Shown: positions 37,394 through 46,813 of the stretch, piece after piece
Layout of the letters: the number at the start of each line of letters is the position of its first letter
Numbering within the stretch: the first letter of the stretch is position 1
DNA from: Thermomicrobiales bacterium
Lineage (GTDB): Bacteria > Chloroflexota > Chloroflexia > Thermomicrobiales > UBA6265
DNA length: 64,000 nt
Reading direction: 5' to 3'
Assembly: GCA_041390825.1 (NCBI GenBank)
Contig: JAWKPF010000023.1
Span: 4,826 to 68,825, forward strand
Notes under the pieces: model-generated
Told to the model about the DNA's origin: nothing
Seen by the model: only the letters and a program-made list of their open reading frames with translations
Database searches by the model: none
Position numbers and translations under genes: made by a program

Positions 37394-38875
37394 ATGGCGC
37401 AAGCCACACTCGAGAAACGCAGCTTCCGCAACAACCCGCTCGAAACACTGGTCGACCGTGTTTGGCGCTTCTTTTGCTCTGTCCGGGCTGCGGTCGTCGA
37501 GATCGCGATCCTCGCCGTACTGGTGCTCATCGGCACGCTGCGTGGCAGTTCGGTTCCCCAATGGATCGCAGATCGCCTGCCGTTCACCCAGGGAATCGTC
37601 GACCGCTGGTACAGCTGGGACGTCTTCCACTCGATCCCGTTCATGCTCATGCTGGCAATCCTCACCATTGCCATCACGGTCTGCACGATCAATCGTGCGC
37701 CAGGCATTTGGCGCACCATCAGTTCGCCAACGATCACTACCACGCGTGGATTCATCCGCAACGCGGAGGTTTCCGCGAGCGCGACAGTCTCCGAGCCAGT
37801 CGACTCGGCGGTAGACGAATACGCCTCCGCGCTGAAGAGAAAACGCTACCGCGTCCTTTCCGAACAGCACGGTGATGCAACCCACGTCTATGCGGACAAG
37901 AACCGGCTGGCGAAGCTCGCCACCTTCCCGTTTCACCTCGCGCTCATCCTGATCCTGATCGGAGGGATCGTCGGCGCCCGCTATGGGTTCAAGGAAAACT
38001 CGTTCATCATCCCGGAAGGATCGGTGCGAGAGGTCGGTCACGGAACCGGTCTCAGCGTCAAGCTCGACCAGTTCAGTGATTCGTGGCGCGAGGACGGTAC
38101 CCCCGCGAGTTATCGCAGCGACCTGATCCTCTACAAGAACGGCGAAGAGGTCAAGCGACAGTCGATAACCGTCAACAACCCCATGAGCTATGGCACGACC
38201 ACCTTCTATCAGACGAGCTATGGGCAGGCCGTGCAGATGCGCGTGACCGATGCGGACGGCAACGTCCTCTATGACGACTCAGTCGAACTGGGCATCTATC
38301 GGTCGAGCGCGAATCCGGACGCCCCGGCCGGCATCATCAAGCTGCCTCAGGCCGGGGTGCAGCTCAACATCATCGCCCCCGACGAAGACCGCGCCAACGC
38401 TCCCATGCTCGACAACCTGAACCTGAAGAGCGGCCAGATGTACGTCCAGATGGCGGAAACTGGCCCGAACGCATCGGGCGAGCTTCCGGACATGGTGGTC
38501 GAGCAGGGCCAACCTCAGGAACTGAACGGCATCACCGTCGAGTTCGTGCGGGAAAGCCGCTTCACCCTGCTCCAGGTCGCGAGCAATCCGGGAATTCCTA
38601 TCTTCTGGACCGCGGCGTTCCTGCTCGTAGGCGGACTGGCAGTCACGTTCTATTTCCCGCACAGGCGGATTCGCGCCATCTTCGATCAGAACGGTCCCGG
38701 TGGCGCCACGCAAATCGCCATGGCGCCGCTCGCCAAGCGTGATTGGTCGGGGCAGCGCGATTTCCGAAATGCAGTCGCCGACCTCTCGAAACGGTTCGAT
38801 ACCGATTTCGTCGTCCGCGAGCGAACCGATCCTTTTGTCAAGCCCGGCGATAGCCCGCTGCCCGACACAGCGTAG
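37394..38875 (+). CDS. resB: ResB/Ccs1 cytochrome c biogenesis protein
   Basis: A 493-aa System II haem-handling subunit. Transmembrane helices lie at about 25-45, 75-95, 170-195 and 400-425, flanking a large extracytoplasmic region. It begins FFCSVRAAVVEIAILAVLVL and has FPFHLALILILIGGIVGARYG before the large loop. GAGG precedes the ATG. It is followed by ccsA after a 10-bp hairpin. Confidence 0.93.
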   Translation: MAQATLEKRSFRNNPLETLVDRVWRFFCSVRAAVVEIAILAVLVLIGTLRGSSVPQWIADRLPFTQGIVDRWYSWDVFHSIPFMLMLAILTIAITVCTINRAPGIWRTISSPTITTTRGFIRNAEVSASATVSEPVDSAVDEYASALKRKRYRVLSEQHGDATHVYADKNRLAKLATFPFHLALILILIGGIVGARYGFKENSFIIPEGSVREVGHGTGLSVKLDQFSDSWREDGTPASYRSDLILYKNGEEVKRQSITVNNPMSYGTTTFYQTSYGQAVQMRVTDADGNVLYDDSVELGIYRSSANPDAPAGIIKLPQAGVQLNIIAPDEDRANAPMLDNLNLKSGQMYVQMAETGPNASGELPDMVVEQGQPQELNGITVEFVRESRFTLLQVASNPGIPIFWTAAFLLVGGLAVTFYFPHRRIRAIFDQNGPGGATQIAMAPLAKRDWSGQRDFRNAVADLSKRFDTDFVVRERTDPFVKPGDSPLPDTA

Positions 38876-38879
38876 AATT

Positions 38880-38907
38880 TTCTGGGCGCCAACGATTGCG
38901 CCCAGAA
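38880..38907. other. Hairpin between resB and ccsA
   Basis: TTCTGGGCGC pairs perfectly with GCGCCCAGAA, 10 bp and an 8-base loop, 20 bases before the ccsA ATG. No T-run follows, so it may affect mRNA stability or subunit ratio rather than stop transcription. Confidence 0.5.
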
Positions 38908-38927
38908 GCAGCACAAAGGACGCACCC

Positions 38928-39833
38928 ATGGAAGGAATGGTCAGACTCTCGTTCTATCTCTTCGCGGCAGCTTCGATCTCGGTTGCCGCCGCCTGGGTGT
39001 CCTACGTCGTCTACGCCGTTGGGGTCATCCGTGTCAAACGCACGGCTGTCGCCACAAATACCGGCATCACCATGAGCGGGCCGACGGCTGAATTCGGTCC
39101 GCCATCGGCCAGCGCAGGTCGTTTCGGAACCCTCTTTGGCTGGTTTGCCGTCGTCTTTTCGGGTTTGGCGGTCCTGACGCGCACGATTGCATCCCACCGG
39201 GGACCGTACTCGAACATGTTCGAGTTCAGCCTGGCATTTGTCTTCGTCGTCACGCTCGCATACATGCTCTTCGAACGCTTCTATCAGGTGAAGCAGCTCG
39301 GAGCGATCGTGATGACGATCGCGCTGGGCATGTGCCTCTACCTGTGGTCGCTTCCGCCCAAGATGCGCGAGGTCGATGCGCTCAACCCCGCGCTGCAGAA
39401 CCGTCCGCTCATGACGGTGCACGTCTCGGCTGCAATTCTCGCCTATGCCACCTTCGCGGTTTCTTTTGCGGCTGCGGTGCTCTTCCTGATTCAGATCCGC
39501 AAGAACGTTTCCTGGCTGCCCAGCGCGGAGATGCTGGACGATATCGGCTATCGAGCGGTGACGGTCGGCTTCCCCATGCTTGCGCTTGTGCTCATCCTTG
39601 GGTCGGTCTGGGCGCATCAGGCCTGGGGCGCGTATTGGTCATGGGACCCGAAAGAAACCGCCGCTCTCTTCACCTGGCTCGTCTATGGCGTCTACTTGCA
39701 CACACGCTCGCTGCGCGGATGGCGCGGGCAGCGGAGCGCCATCATCCTGATCATTGGATTCATTGCCGTTGGGTTTACCTACTACGGCAACTATTTCTTC
39801 GGTGGAATGCACGCCTATGGCGGAGTCAATTGA
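38928..39833 (+). CDS. ccsA: CcsA/ResC cytochrome c assembly protein
   Basis: A 301-aa polytopic protein with about eight helices. The haem-binding tryptophan-rich motif WGAYWSWDPKETAALFTWL is near residue 230, and conserved histidines are in MTVHVSAAILAYA and near the last helix. It works with ResB to deliver and attach haem to apocytochrome c. AAAGGA precedes the ATG. The tlpA gene starts inside its last 17 bases. Confidence 0.96.
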   Translation: MEGMVRLSFYLFAAASISVAAAWVSYVVYAVGVIRVKRTAVATNTGITMSGPTAEFGPPSASAGRFGTLFGWFAVVFSGLAVLTRTIASHRGPYSNMFEFSLAFVFVVTLAYMLFERFYQVKQLGAIVMTIALGMCLYLWSLPPKMREVDALNPALQNRPLMTVHVSAAILAYATFAVSFAAAVLFLIQIRKNVSWLPSAEMLDDIGYRAVTVGFPMLALVLILGSVWAHQAWGAYWSWDPKETAALFTWLVYGVYLHTRSLRGWRGQRSAIILIIGFIAVGFTYYGNYFFGGMHAYGGVN

Positions 39834-40476
39834 CGTCACAGAGCGTGACAGCGCTGCTGCGCAAGGAGCAGCCAATCCCACGGTTCCGAGCCGCGGCAAG
39901 CAAGCGATGGTGGGCCTGGCGATCGCCGCTGGGATTCTCCTCCTTGCCTGGTTCGTCGCCGGCCGAGCGGGGCTGAGCGATGTCGGCAAGGGCGGGATCA
40001 ATTCCTCCCTGTTGCCCAAAGTGGGTCAGGAAGCGCCGGATTTCGTTGCCGTCAGTCCGGAGGGACAGGTCGTTCACCTGAGCGATTTCCGCGGACAACC
40101 CGTGTGGCTGAATTTCTGGGGCGCCTGGTGCCCGCCATGCCGCGCCGAGATGCCCGATATCCAGACGGCATGGGAGCAGTTGGAACCCCAGGGGCTCACC
40201 CTGCTTGCGGTCAGTTTGGGCGACAAGCCGTCGGAAGCGATCGAGTTCGCGGAACTCAACGGGGCAACGTTCCAGATCCTGCTCGATCCGGACCGGTCGC
40301 TCACCAGTCCGACCTACCCGATCTACAACTTCCCGACGCATATCTTCATCGACGAGGACGGCATCGTCCGCAAGATCGTCATGTCTGAGATGAGCGCCGA
40401 CGAAGCGGTAGCGGCCGCTCAATCCGTGCTTCCTGAAGCAGACATCGCAAGCAGCGCCGAGTTCTCAGGCCAATAA
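39817..40476 (+). CDS. TlpA/ResA-type membrane thioredoxin
   Basis: A 219-aa protein with one N-terminal helix (about 31-48) and an extracytoplasmic thioredoxin fold. The redox motif is WCPPC (Cys105, Cys108) in LNFWGAWCPPCRAEMP, with cis-Pro later in YNFPTHIFI. It reduces the CXXCH disulfide of apocytochromes for haem attachment, taking electrons from CcdA. It overlaps ccsA by 17 bases, so it is co-translated as the last gene of the operon. Confidence 0.93.
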   Translation: MAESIDVTERDSAAAQGAANPTVPSRGKQAMVGLAIAAGILLLAWFVAGRAGLSDVGKGGINSSLLPKVGQEAPDFVAVSPEGQVVHLSDFRGQPVWLNFWGAWCPPCRAEMPDIQTAWEQLEPQGLTLLAVSLGDKPSEAIEFAELNGATFQILLDPDRSLTSPTYPIYNFPTHIFIDEDGIVRKIVMSEMSADEAVAAAQSVLPEADIASSAEFSGQ

Positions 40477-40510
40477 GGATCTGCCGGAAAGGGCTTCGGA
40501 TCTCTGATCG

Positions 40511-41146
40511 CTACGCCTTGGCCGCGGCGACCGAGGCTCGAAGGGCTGTTGCCCGCTTGGTGATCGACTGCCAGTCGCCTGAGTCGACCGCTTTCGGGTC
40601 GACGAGCGCGCTCCCGAGCGCCACCGCCACCGCCCCTGCTTTGATGAAGTCTGCAGCGTTGTCGAGCGTGACCCCGCCCGACGGAATGAGCTTGATGTGC
40701 GGGAACGGCGCCAGGACGTCCTTGAAGTATTTCGGACCGCCCAGGCTCGCCGGATGGACCTTGATGAAGTCCGCGCCTGTCTCCCATGCGGTCAGAATCT
40801 CGGTCGGAGTGAACGCCCCGATCAGCGACGGAATGCTGTACCGCCGGCACATCTGAATCGTCTCCGGCCGAAACGACGGGGTGACGATGTATTGCGCGCC
40901 CGCCAGAATCGCGATTCGGGCCGTTTCGGAATCGAGCACGGTGCCGGCGCCAATGAACGCGTCTTCGCCCATCGCGGAGCGAACCGTGGTGATCACGTCC
41001 GCTGCGCGTGGATTGGTGAAGGTGAATTCGACCGAGGTCACTCCACCTGCCGCCAGCGCTTTGGTCAGATCGACCGCTTTCGACAAGTCATCCAGCCGTA
41101 CGACGGCCACGACATGCCCGTCTTCGATCCGTCCCGCATTGGTCAC
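40511..41146 (-). CDS. eda: KDPG/KHG aldolase
   Basis: A 211-aa class I aldolase cleaving 2-keto-3-deoxy-6-phosphogluconate to pyruvate and glyceraldehyde-3-phosphate. Catalytic Glu40 is in SVEFTFTNP and the Schiff-base Lys129 in ADFIKVHPAS; IGAGTVL and PSGGVTLDN are conserved. No edd or kdgK is nearby, so whether it serves Entner-Doudoroff or uronate use is unclear. It is divergent from the NrtR-like gene. Confidence 0.93.
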   Translation of the reverse strand: MTNAGRIEDGHVVAVVRLDDLSKAVDLTKALAAGGVTSVEFTFTNPRAADVITTVRSAMGEDAFIGAGTVLDSETARIAILAGAQYIVTPSFRPETIQMCRRYSIPSLIGAFTPTEILTAWETGADFIKVHPASLGGPKYFKDVLAPFPHIKLIPSGGVTLDNAADFIKAGAVAVALGSALVDPKAVDSGDWQSITKRATALRASVAAAKA

Positions 41147-41245
41147 ACGCCCACTCCTCCATTACACGCAATCATGGCAAGACTAGCATGCGTACACTAG
41201 ACGCCGACAACGTCGCGCATGACGCGATCGAGGTAGGTGACCGGC

Positions 41246-41950
41246 ATGACCGTGGACGATCGACCATATCTCGACGGAACGAGGGCGGCAGAATCGATGG
41301 TGGCCGCGCCCGAGGTCGACGTGCGCGTCGCGGCATTCACGATTGCAGACGACGAGCTCAATGTGCTGCTCGACCGGTCGAATGGCATCCAGCAGCTTCC
41401 GCGCTCGGCGCCCAGCCGGCTCGAATCGATCGACCTCCAGGCTCGCGAGTCGCTTCGGTCGCATCTCGGCGTCGCCGGGCAATACATGGAGCAGCTGTAC
41501 ACGCTCACAGTGGTCGAGGCTGGAGTCTGGCGAATCGTTGTGAGCTATGTGGCGCTGATCAGCAGCCCCGACGGATTGAGTTCTCCAGTTGCTGGACGGT
41601 GGGAACGAACTGCCGATCTCGACCAGTTGAGCGCTGGCGACGCGCTTGTCTTCGAGTACGCCCTCTTTCGCATTCGCTCGAAGCTCGACTACACGACAAT
41701 CGGCTTCCACCTTCTCCCAGAGGAGTTCACGCTCAGTGAGCTGCAGTCGGCCTACGAAACCGTGCTCGGACGCAAACTGGATAAACGGAATTTTCGCCGC
41801 AGGATGTCGGCGCTCGGCATCCTCACCGTTACCGGCTCGACCCGGCGAGACGGGTCGCATCGGCCTGCTCGTCTCTACCGCTACCGTCCCGACCGGGACT
41901 CCACCGACTACTTGACTCCACCATGGGCGACTGCCCAGGAAGGAAGCTGA
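41246..41950 (+). CDS. NrtR-like regulator with decayed Nudix domain
   Basis: A 234-aa protein; ATG at 41246 with GAGG upstream, or GTG at 41237. The N-terminal domain (about 15-150) has a Nudix-like layout, but the Nudix box is degenerate: RLESIDLQARESLRSHLGV lacks the RExxEE core, so it cannot be a normal hydrolase. The C-terminal winged helix LSELQSAYETVLGRKLDKR followed by NFRRRM is typical of NrtR, the ADP-ribose-sensing repressor of NAD genes. It lies 6 bases before nadK, which supports a role in NAD(P) control. Confidence 0.8.
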   Translation: MTVDDRPYLDGTRAAESMVAAPEVDVRVAAFTIADDELNVLLDRSNGIQQLPRSAPSRLESIDLQARESLRSHLGVAGQYMEQLYTLTVVEAGVWRIVVSYVALISSPDGLSSPVAGRWERTADLDQLSAGDALVFEYALFRIRSKLDYTTIGFHLLPEEFTLSELQSAYETVLGRKLDKRNFRRRMSALGILTVTGSTRRDGSHRPARLYRYRPDRDSTDYLTPPWATAQEGS

Positions 41951-41956
41951 CCCGCA

Positions 41957-42847
41957 ATGACCAAATCGACAAGTCCCCGCCCGAAATCACTTGGGCTGGT
42001 GGCGGCGCTCAGCAAGCCTGAAGCCCATCAGCTAGCCGCGGACATTCGGGAACGACTCAAGTCGCTTGGGATAGCCGTCGTTCCGGAAGAGGAGCTTTCC
42101 CCCAACGCTGCCAAACAGGTCGACGCCATTCTGGTGCTCGGCGGAGACGGACTGATGATGCGCGCGGCCAAGGCGTATCCGAACACGCCGCTTCTCGGCA
42201 TCAACTTTGGGAAAGTCGGCTTCCTGGCGAAAGTGGAACGAAGTGAATGGGAATCGGCTCTGGATGCGCTTGTCTCGGGCAGCTATACGGTCGAAGAAAG
42301 CTCGACGCTGAACGCAACGATCCAGGGTGCGCACGGAGTCGAAGACCAGGGCTGGGCTATCAACGATGTTGTCATTCGCAGCGGTGTGCGCATGATCGAC
42401 ATCGAGCTCTATGTCGACGGCTATTACGTCAATACGTTCCCGGGAGACGGCATCATTGTTGCGACTTCACGTGGGAGTACCGCCTATTGCATGGCGGCCG
42501 GCGGCCCGATTCTGACCGCGGGGGTCAAGGGCTTTGCGATCGTACCGATCTCATGCCACTCGCCCATCAGGACACCGATGGTGGTGGCGGAATCGGCCAA
42601 GATCGATCTGCTCTTCAAGTCGCGCTACGACGCGAGCATCATTCTGGATGGACGGGTCACCGGAGAACTGGCGCCAGATGACGTCGTACGGGTTCGCTGT
42701 GGCGAAAATCTCTGTCGCCTGATATCGGTCGGGGAAGCCGACTTCTACGAAGCCTTCCGCACCAAGTTCAATTTCCGCATCCGCCCCGAACTTGAACCCG
42801 CCCGGGTGCCCGAGTCGATCGGTGGCGCCCGCGGCGCCACGTGGTGA
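41957..42847 (+). CDS. nadK: NAD kinase
   Basis: A 296-aa enzyme making NADP from NAD with ATP. GGDG is at 62-65 (LVLGGDGLMMRAA), then NFGKVGFLAKVE, the INDVVIRSG segment and the TSRGSTAYCMAAGGPI (about 173-188) glycine-rich region. The NrtR-like gene immediately upstream is probably its regulator. Confidence 0.96.
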   Translation: MTKSTSPRPKSLGLVAALSKPEAHQLAADIRERLKSLGIAVVPEEELSPNAAKQVDAILVLGGDGLMMRAAKAYPNTPLLGINFGKVGFLAKVERSEWESALDALVSGSYTVEESSTLNATIQGAHGVEDQGWAINDVVIRSGVRMIDIELYVDGYYVNTFPGDGIIVATSRGSTAYCMAAGGPILTAGVKGFAIVPISCHSPIRTPMVVAESAKIDLLFKSRYDASIILDGRVTGELAPDDVVRVRCGENLCRLISVGEADFYEAFRTKFNFRIRPELEPARVPESIGGARGATW

Positions 42848-42920
42848 CGCTCAGCGGACAGGAATGCTGGCCCACATGGATCAAACGACTGACTGGGAAT
42901 TGTTGCTGCTGAGGTCGACG

Positions 42921-43859
42921 CTAGCGACTGGAAGATGATTTCGCCGACTCGATCTTGTCGGCTTCCTCTTCCACAACCTCTTCCACGACCTCAGCCGATC
43001 CGCTGACCGTCTGGAAGTCGTGCGCGCCGTTCGAACTGCCGTTTCCACTCGCCACGAACTGCGAGATCACCGCGGCATCTTCGACCACCGCTTCATCCAG
43101 CGTGACCTTGAGCTCTTCGGATGAAGTTGCGGCCGCATCAGAGGTCGCTGTCGCGCCATTCGTGGCCTTCTGTTTTCGCGCCCTGGTTCGCTTTCGATCG
43201 AACAGCCGGATCGGTTCTCCCTCTTGCGACTGGGCATCGGCCGGCGGTGTCTCGGTTTCGGTTACGACGGCAGCCAGCTCCGCCTGGTATCCCAATTCGA
43301 GCTCTGGCTCGGGCGCTGGCGGCGGGATCTCACGAATGGTTGGCGCGGCCACCTGGCGGAAGGTGCGGGACCCTCGTTCCAGGTAACGCTCATCGGGCGG
43401 CTCCACTCGCTCACGAATCGAAATCGCCAGTTCGCTCTGGTCCGATCCGCAGTAGGGGCAAACGGGCCATCCAATCTTGATGAGTTGATTGCAGGATGTG
43501 CATGGCTGCTTGAGACTCGCCTGACAATGCGGACAGAGAATGTAGTCGTCGGAAACATGCCGTTGGCACGACGGGCAAAGAGCAGTTTCCTCGATGTCCT
43601 GCAGCAGGTACTCCTCTTCCAGCGACCGCTGGAACGCTTCGTCGAGTGTAGTTCGCGGTCGCATGAGGAGATAGAGCAGCGCTCCCGGCACGAAGAACAG
43701 GAGCGAAAGCAGCGTAGCGAAGATCTGCGTAACCACGCTCTGGCTGCGCGATCCAATATCTCGGTAGGTCCAAACCACGAGGGCGAACCACAGGACGACC
43801 AGGTATCCCCCTGCAAGGGCCAGGAAAACCTGTACCGACCTGGCTACAATCTCTTCCAA
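42921..43859 (-). CDS. Membrane zinc-ribbon protein
   Basis: A 312-aa protein. Two hydrophobic helices (about 10-30 and 43-65) are followed by a double zinc ribbon: CPSCQRH, CPHCQAS, CTSCNQL and CPYCGSD (about 94-140). The rest is acidic, low-complexity and probably disordered, with a C-terminal Glu/Val-rich segment. The topology suggests a cytosolic ribbon tethered to the membrane. No function is known. Confidence 0.7.
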   Translation of the reverse strand: MEEIVARSVQVFLALAGGYLVVLWFALVVWTYRDIGSRSQSVVTQIFATLLSLLFFVPGALLYLLMRPRTTLDEAFQRSLEEEYLLQDIEETALCPSCQRHVSDDYILCPHCQASLKQPCTSCNQLIKIGWPVCPYCGSDQSELAISIRERVEPPDERYLERGSRTFRQVAAPTIREIPPPAPEPELELGYQAELAAVVTETETPPADAQSQEGEPIRLFDRKRTRARKQKATNGATATSDAAATSSEELKVTLDEAVVEDAAVISQFVASGNGSSNGAHDFQTVSGSAEVVEEVVEEEADKIESAKSSSSR

Positions 43860-43902
43860 ACTGGAACTCCGAAGGGGTTTGCCCCGTTGTCGAACTGGCC
43901 GC

Positions 43903-44235
43903 TCATCGAATTCGTTCGTATCGGCTCAGATTGAGGATATACACGGTTGCGCCGCCATCGAGTGACGGTACGGGGCTGCTGACATGATACTCGCCGGGAT
44001 CGACAAGCGGTAGCATGGGGTTTGTCATACGGACTACCGCAAGCCCCTGATCCTCGATGAATCGCAGCAAATCGGGAATATACCCCTCCTGCACGGGCAC
44101 GAACGCCGAGGTGCGTCGTTGCTCTCCCCGAAAGGACTCCTCACTCACGACATCCACTGCGAAACCACGTTGCAAGAGTCCTTGCACCACCGCATCCGCC
44201 CGCGAGCCTTTGATTTGAACCACTGCCAGCTTCAT
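43903..44235 (-). CDS. darA: Cyclic-di-AMP receptor, DarA/PstA family
   Basis: A 110-aa PII-like protein. Family features: KLAVVQIKGSRADAVVQGLL (about 2-21), FAVDVVSEESFRGEQRRTSA and the GGATVYILNLSRYERI tail. DarA binds c-di-AMP between subunits. It lies just after tmk, a synteny seen in Firmicutes; together with cdaA-cdaR in this window it shows a complete c-di-AMP signal pathway. Confidence 0.9.
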   Translation of the reverse strand: MKLAVVQIKGSRADAVVQGLLQRGFAVDVVSEESFRGEQRRTSAFVPVQEGYIPDLLRFIEDQGLAVVRMTNPMLPLVDPGEYHVSSPVPSLDGGATVYILNLSRYERIR

Positions 44236-44271
44236 GAGTCAATCCAGTGACGCTGCAACGCACCGGTCACT

Positions 44272-44913
44272 CTAGATATCGCTCAGAAGGGGAAACCGGT
44301 TCCGTACCGCGTCCAGAATGAGCGACGTGATTTCCGGCGCGGGGAGCGATCCGTCGACCACAAACCAGCGTTCCGCATGGACCGTAGCAAGCTGCCGGAA
44401 GGTCTCCGCAACCCGTGAATGGTACAAGAGACCGGCTTCGTCTATCCGATTGACATGCGCCGCGTCGGCCAGGCGCCGTTCCAATCCTGTTTCGGGTGGA
44501 ACGTCGATCAGGATGCGCAGGTCCGGATAGGTATCTTGCACGGCGAACGCCTGGATCGTTTCGAGATCGACCAGCGAGAGGCCGTTGCCGCCCCCTTGAT
44601 ACGCCAATGTCGAGTCGATGAACCGGTCGGTGATCACAACATCACCACGCTCGATCGCTGGCGCGATGACCTGGGCAACGTGCTGCGCTCTGGCAGCGCT
44701 ATGCAGCAGCGCTTCCGTGCGTGGCTCGAACTCACCCAGCTCTCGGTCGAACAGGAGCGCCCGGATGGCTTCGCCGATTGGTGTGCCTCCGGGTTCTCTC
44801 GTCAGCACGACCGTGCGCCCCGCCCCGCGGATTCGTTCGGCAAGCGCCCGCGACTGGGTCGACTTGCCCGAACCATCGATGCCCTCGAATGCGATGAACT
44901 CCCCGCGGCGCAC
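44272..44913 (-). CDS. tmk: Thymidylate kinase
   Basis: A 213-aa kinase making dTDP from dTMP. Walker A is FEGIDGSGKST at 9-19, the DR motif is in ITDRFIDSTLAYQG and the LID-like LIDVPPETGLERR is present. The GTG start at 44913 follows directly after the R3H gene stop. darA follows 36 bases later. Confidence 0.96.
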   Translation of the reverse strand: MRRGEFIAFEGIDGSGKSTQSRALAERIRGAGRTVVLTREPGGTPIGEAIRALLFDRELGEFEPRTEALLHSAARAQHVAQVIAPAIERGDVVITDRFIDSTLAYQGGGNGLSLVDLETIQAFAVQDTYPDLRILIDVPPETGLERRLADAAHVNRIDEAGLLYHSRVAETFRQLATVHAERWFVVDGSLPAPEITSLILDAVRNRFPLLSDI

Positions 44914-46740
44914 CTAGAATGGGCTTTCGCGGTAGAGCTCGACGCGCCGGTTCGGTTCTTTCCCCTTGCTCCGCGATCCAACGTTGTAGCGATCGGCCAA
45001 CTGGTGCTGCAATCGCCGCACGTACTTGGTCTGGGGAGAGAGCACGATCGAGTGCATCCCACCGATCACTGCGCCGATCGCGTCTTCGGTTTCTTCCAGC
45101 GCAGCAGCCACACCGGCGCCCGTCGCCTTGCGGCTCGACGAACTCGACGTACGTTGTTGGGGTTCCGACGACGATGAAGCCGACTGCGGCGTGAGCGGCA
45201 CCACGACCTCTTGCGATTCGACGGGAATCGGCGCAAGCGCGCTCAACGCATGCTCGATCTGCGCCAATGTGTTCGAGCGCAACACATACACCGGCGTGCC
45301 GCGATTCTCAGCCTCGCGGATCGGTTGCGGCTTGGTGCGGAAATAGCTCTTCAGCGTCAGCACGATATCTGCCTCGCGCGGATCACGCACGATCATGGCC
45401 GGCACGCGCAAATGCTCGATCGCATCGGCAAGTCGATTCCGGCTGACACCGAACGGGTAGATGCGAACCGGCTTGTTCGGCGTGCCGCGGCCCTTGAAAG
45501 AGAACGCTCCAATCGATGGGGGCGCGGCGGGATACACCTGCTGAGGGGTCTCGACATCGTCGATACGCTCGTAGACCGCATCTGAGAGCTGCAGTGTCGG
45601 TCGTGCGGTTCTACCGAGCCCCTGGGCGCTCTCTCCGCGCGTGAGGGCGGTCGACGGCCGGACTGGAGGTTGGGCGGGACTGCGTCGCAATTCTTCTGGC
45701 GACTCGATATCCAGCGTTCCATCCGGCGCGCGTCGGCGGACTTCCGGGCGAACCGGCGCGCCCCGCAGAATCGCATCAACGGTTTGCGCGACATCCCGGT
45801 GGACTGCGACTTCGTCGCGCCCCAGAAGTTCCACCATGATCGTGAACGAAGGTGGCGCCTTGCGTTCCAGAATCGATTTCTGCGTTCCCCGGCGGCGTGC
45901 TTCTTCATCGGACAGCGTTACTGACTGGATTCCACCGATCAGGTCTGAAAGCGTCGGGTTCATCATCAGGTTTTCGAGCGTATTCCCGTGCGCCGTGCCA
46001 ATCAGTTGCACACCCCGCTCGGCAATCGTGCGAGCCGCCCCCGCCTCCAGCTCCGTACCGATCTCGTCGATCACGATCACTTCCGGCATGTGATTCTCGA
46101 CTGCCTCGATCATGACCCCATGTTGCGCGGTCGGCGTCGCCACCTGCATGCGACGTGCTCTACCAATCGCCGGATGAGGAATGTCGCCATCGCCGGCAAT
46201 CTCGTTGCTGGTATCGACCACGATCACACGTCGATGGAGATCGTCCGCCAGCACCCGGGCAACCTCGCGCAGCATCGTTGTCTTGCCCACGCCGGGACGG
46301 CCGAGCAGGAGCAAGCTCTCGCCCGATTCGACCAGGTCGCGAATGATGGCAATGGTTCCGTAAACAGCGCGCCCGATTCGGCAGGTCAGTCCCACGACCT
46401 CGCCGCTCCGGTTGCGGATCGCGGATATCCGGTGCAAGGTCCGCTCGATCCCGGCGCGGTTGTCATCCCCAAACTGACCGATGCGTGCCGCGACGTACTC
46501 GATCTCTTCGCGGGTAACATCTTCGTCACCGATATCGAACTCAGCGTCCTGGAAACGCGCCTCCGCCTTTCGACCGAGATCCATGACGATCTCGACCAGG
46601 CTCCCGCGCGAGCCGTCCACGGTGAGTTCACGGATACCATCACGAATTCTGGGAGGCAGCACCAGAAGGAGGTCATCCAGGTTGTCCGTGACCTCGTGCT
46701 CGGTGACTTCGTACTCCTCGAAATCCACTGCTGGTTCCAT
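44914..46740 (-). CDS. Ycf45-type AAA ATPase with R3H domain
   Basis: A 608-aa protein; ATG at 46740 with GAGG upstream. Residues about 1-125 are a conserved N-terminal region; the ATPase has LLLLGRPGVGKTTMLREV (about 141-158), VIVIDEIGTELEAGA (about 218-232) and GTAHGNTL, like SpoIIIAA/GspE-type ATPases. A linker leads to an R3H single-strand nucleic-acid-binding domain at the C-terminus (RRLQHQLADRYNVGSRSKG, then EPNRRVELY). This architecture matches cyanobacterial and plastid Ycf45. Role unknown. It is joined to tmk-darA. Confidence 0.88.
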   Translation of the reverse strand: MEPAVDFEEYEVTEHEVTDNLDDLLLVLPPRIRDGIRELTVDGSRGSLVEIVMDLGRKAEARFQDAEFDIGDEDVTREEIEYVAARIGQFGDDNRAGIERTLHRISAIRNRSGEVVGLTCRIGRAVYGTIAIIRDLVESGESLLLLGRPGVGKTTMLREVARVLADDLHRRVIVVDTSNEIAGDGDIPHPAIGRARRMQVATPTAQHGVMIEAVENHMPEVIVIDEIGTELEAGAARTIAERGVQLIGTAHGNTLENLMMNPTLSDLIGGIQSVTLSDEEARRRGTQKSILERKAPPSFTIMVELLGRDEVAVHRDVAQTVDAILRGAPVRPEVRRRAPDGTLDIESPEELRRSPAQPPVRPSTALTRGESAQGLGRTARPTLQLSDAVYERIDDVETPQQVYPAAPPSIGAFSFKGRGTPNKPVRIYPFGVSRNRLADAIEHLRVPAMIVRDPREADIVLTLKSYFRTKPQPIREAENRGTPVYVLRSNTLAQIEHALSALAPIPVESQEVVVPLTPQSASSSSEPQQRTSSSSSRKATGAGVAAALEETEDAIGAVIGGMHSIVLSPQTKYVRRLQHQLADRYNVGSRSKGKEPNRRVELYRESPF

Positions 46741-46813
46741 CTGTGTCCTCAATCGATGCTCCTTTGCTGTGACCGCAGTGATCACAACATTCGGCGACGC
46801 CGCGTCGGGCGGC

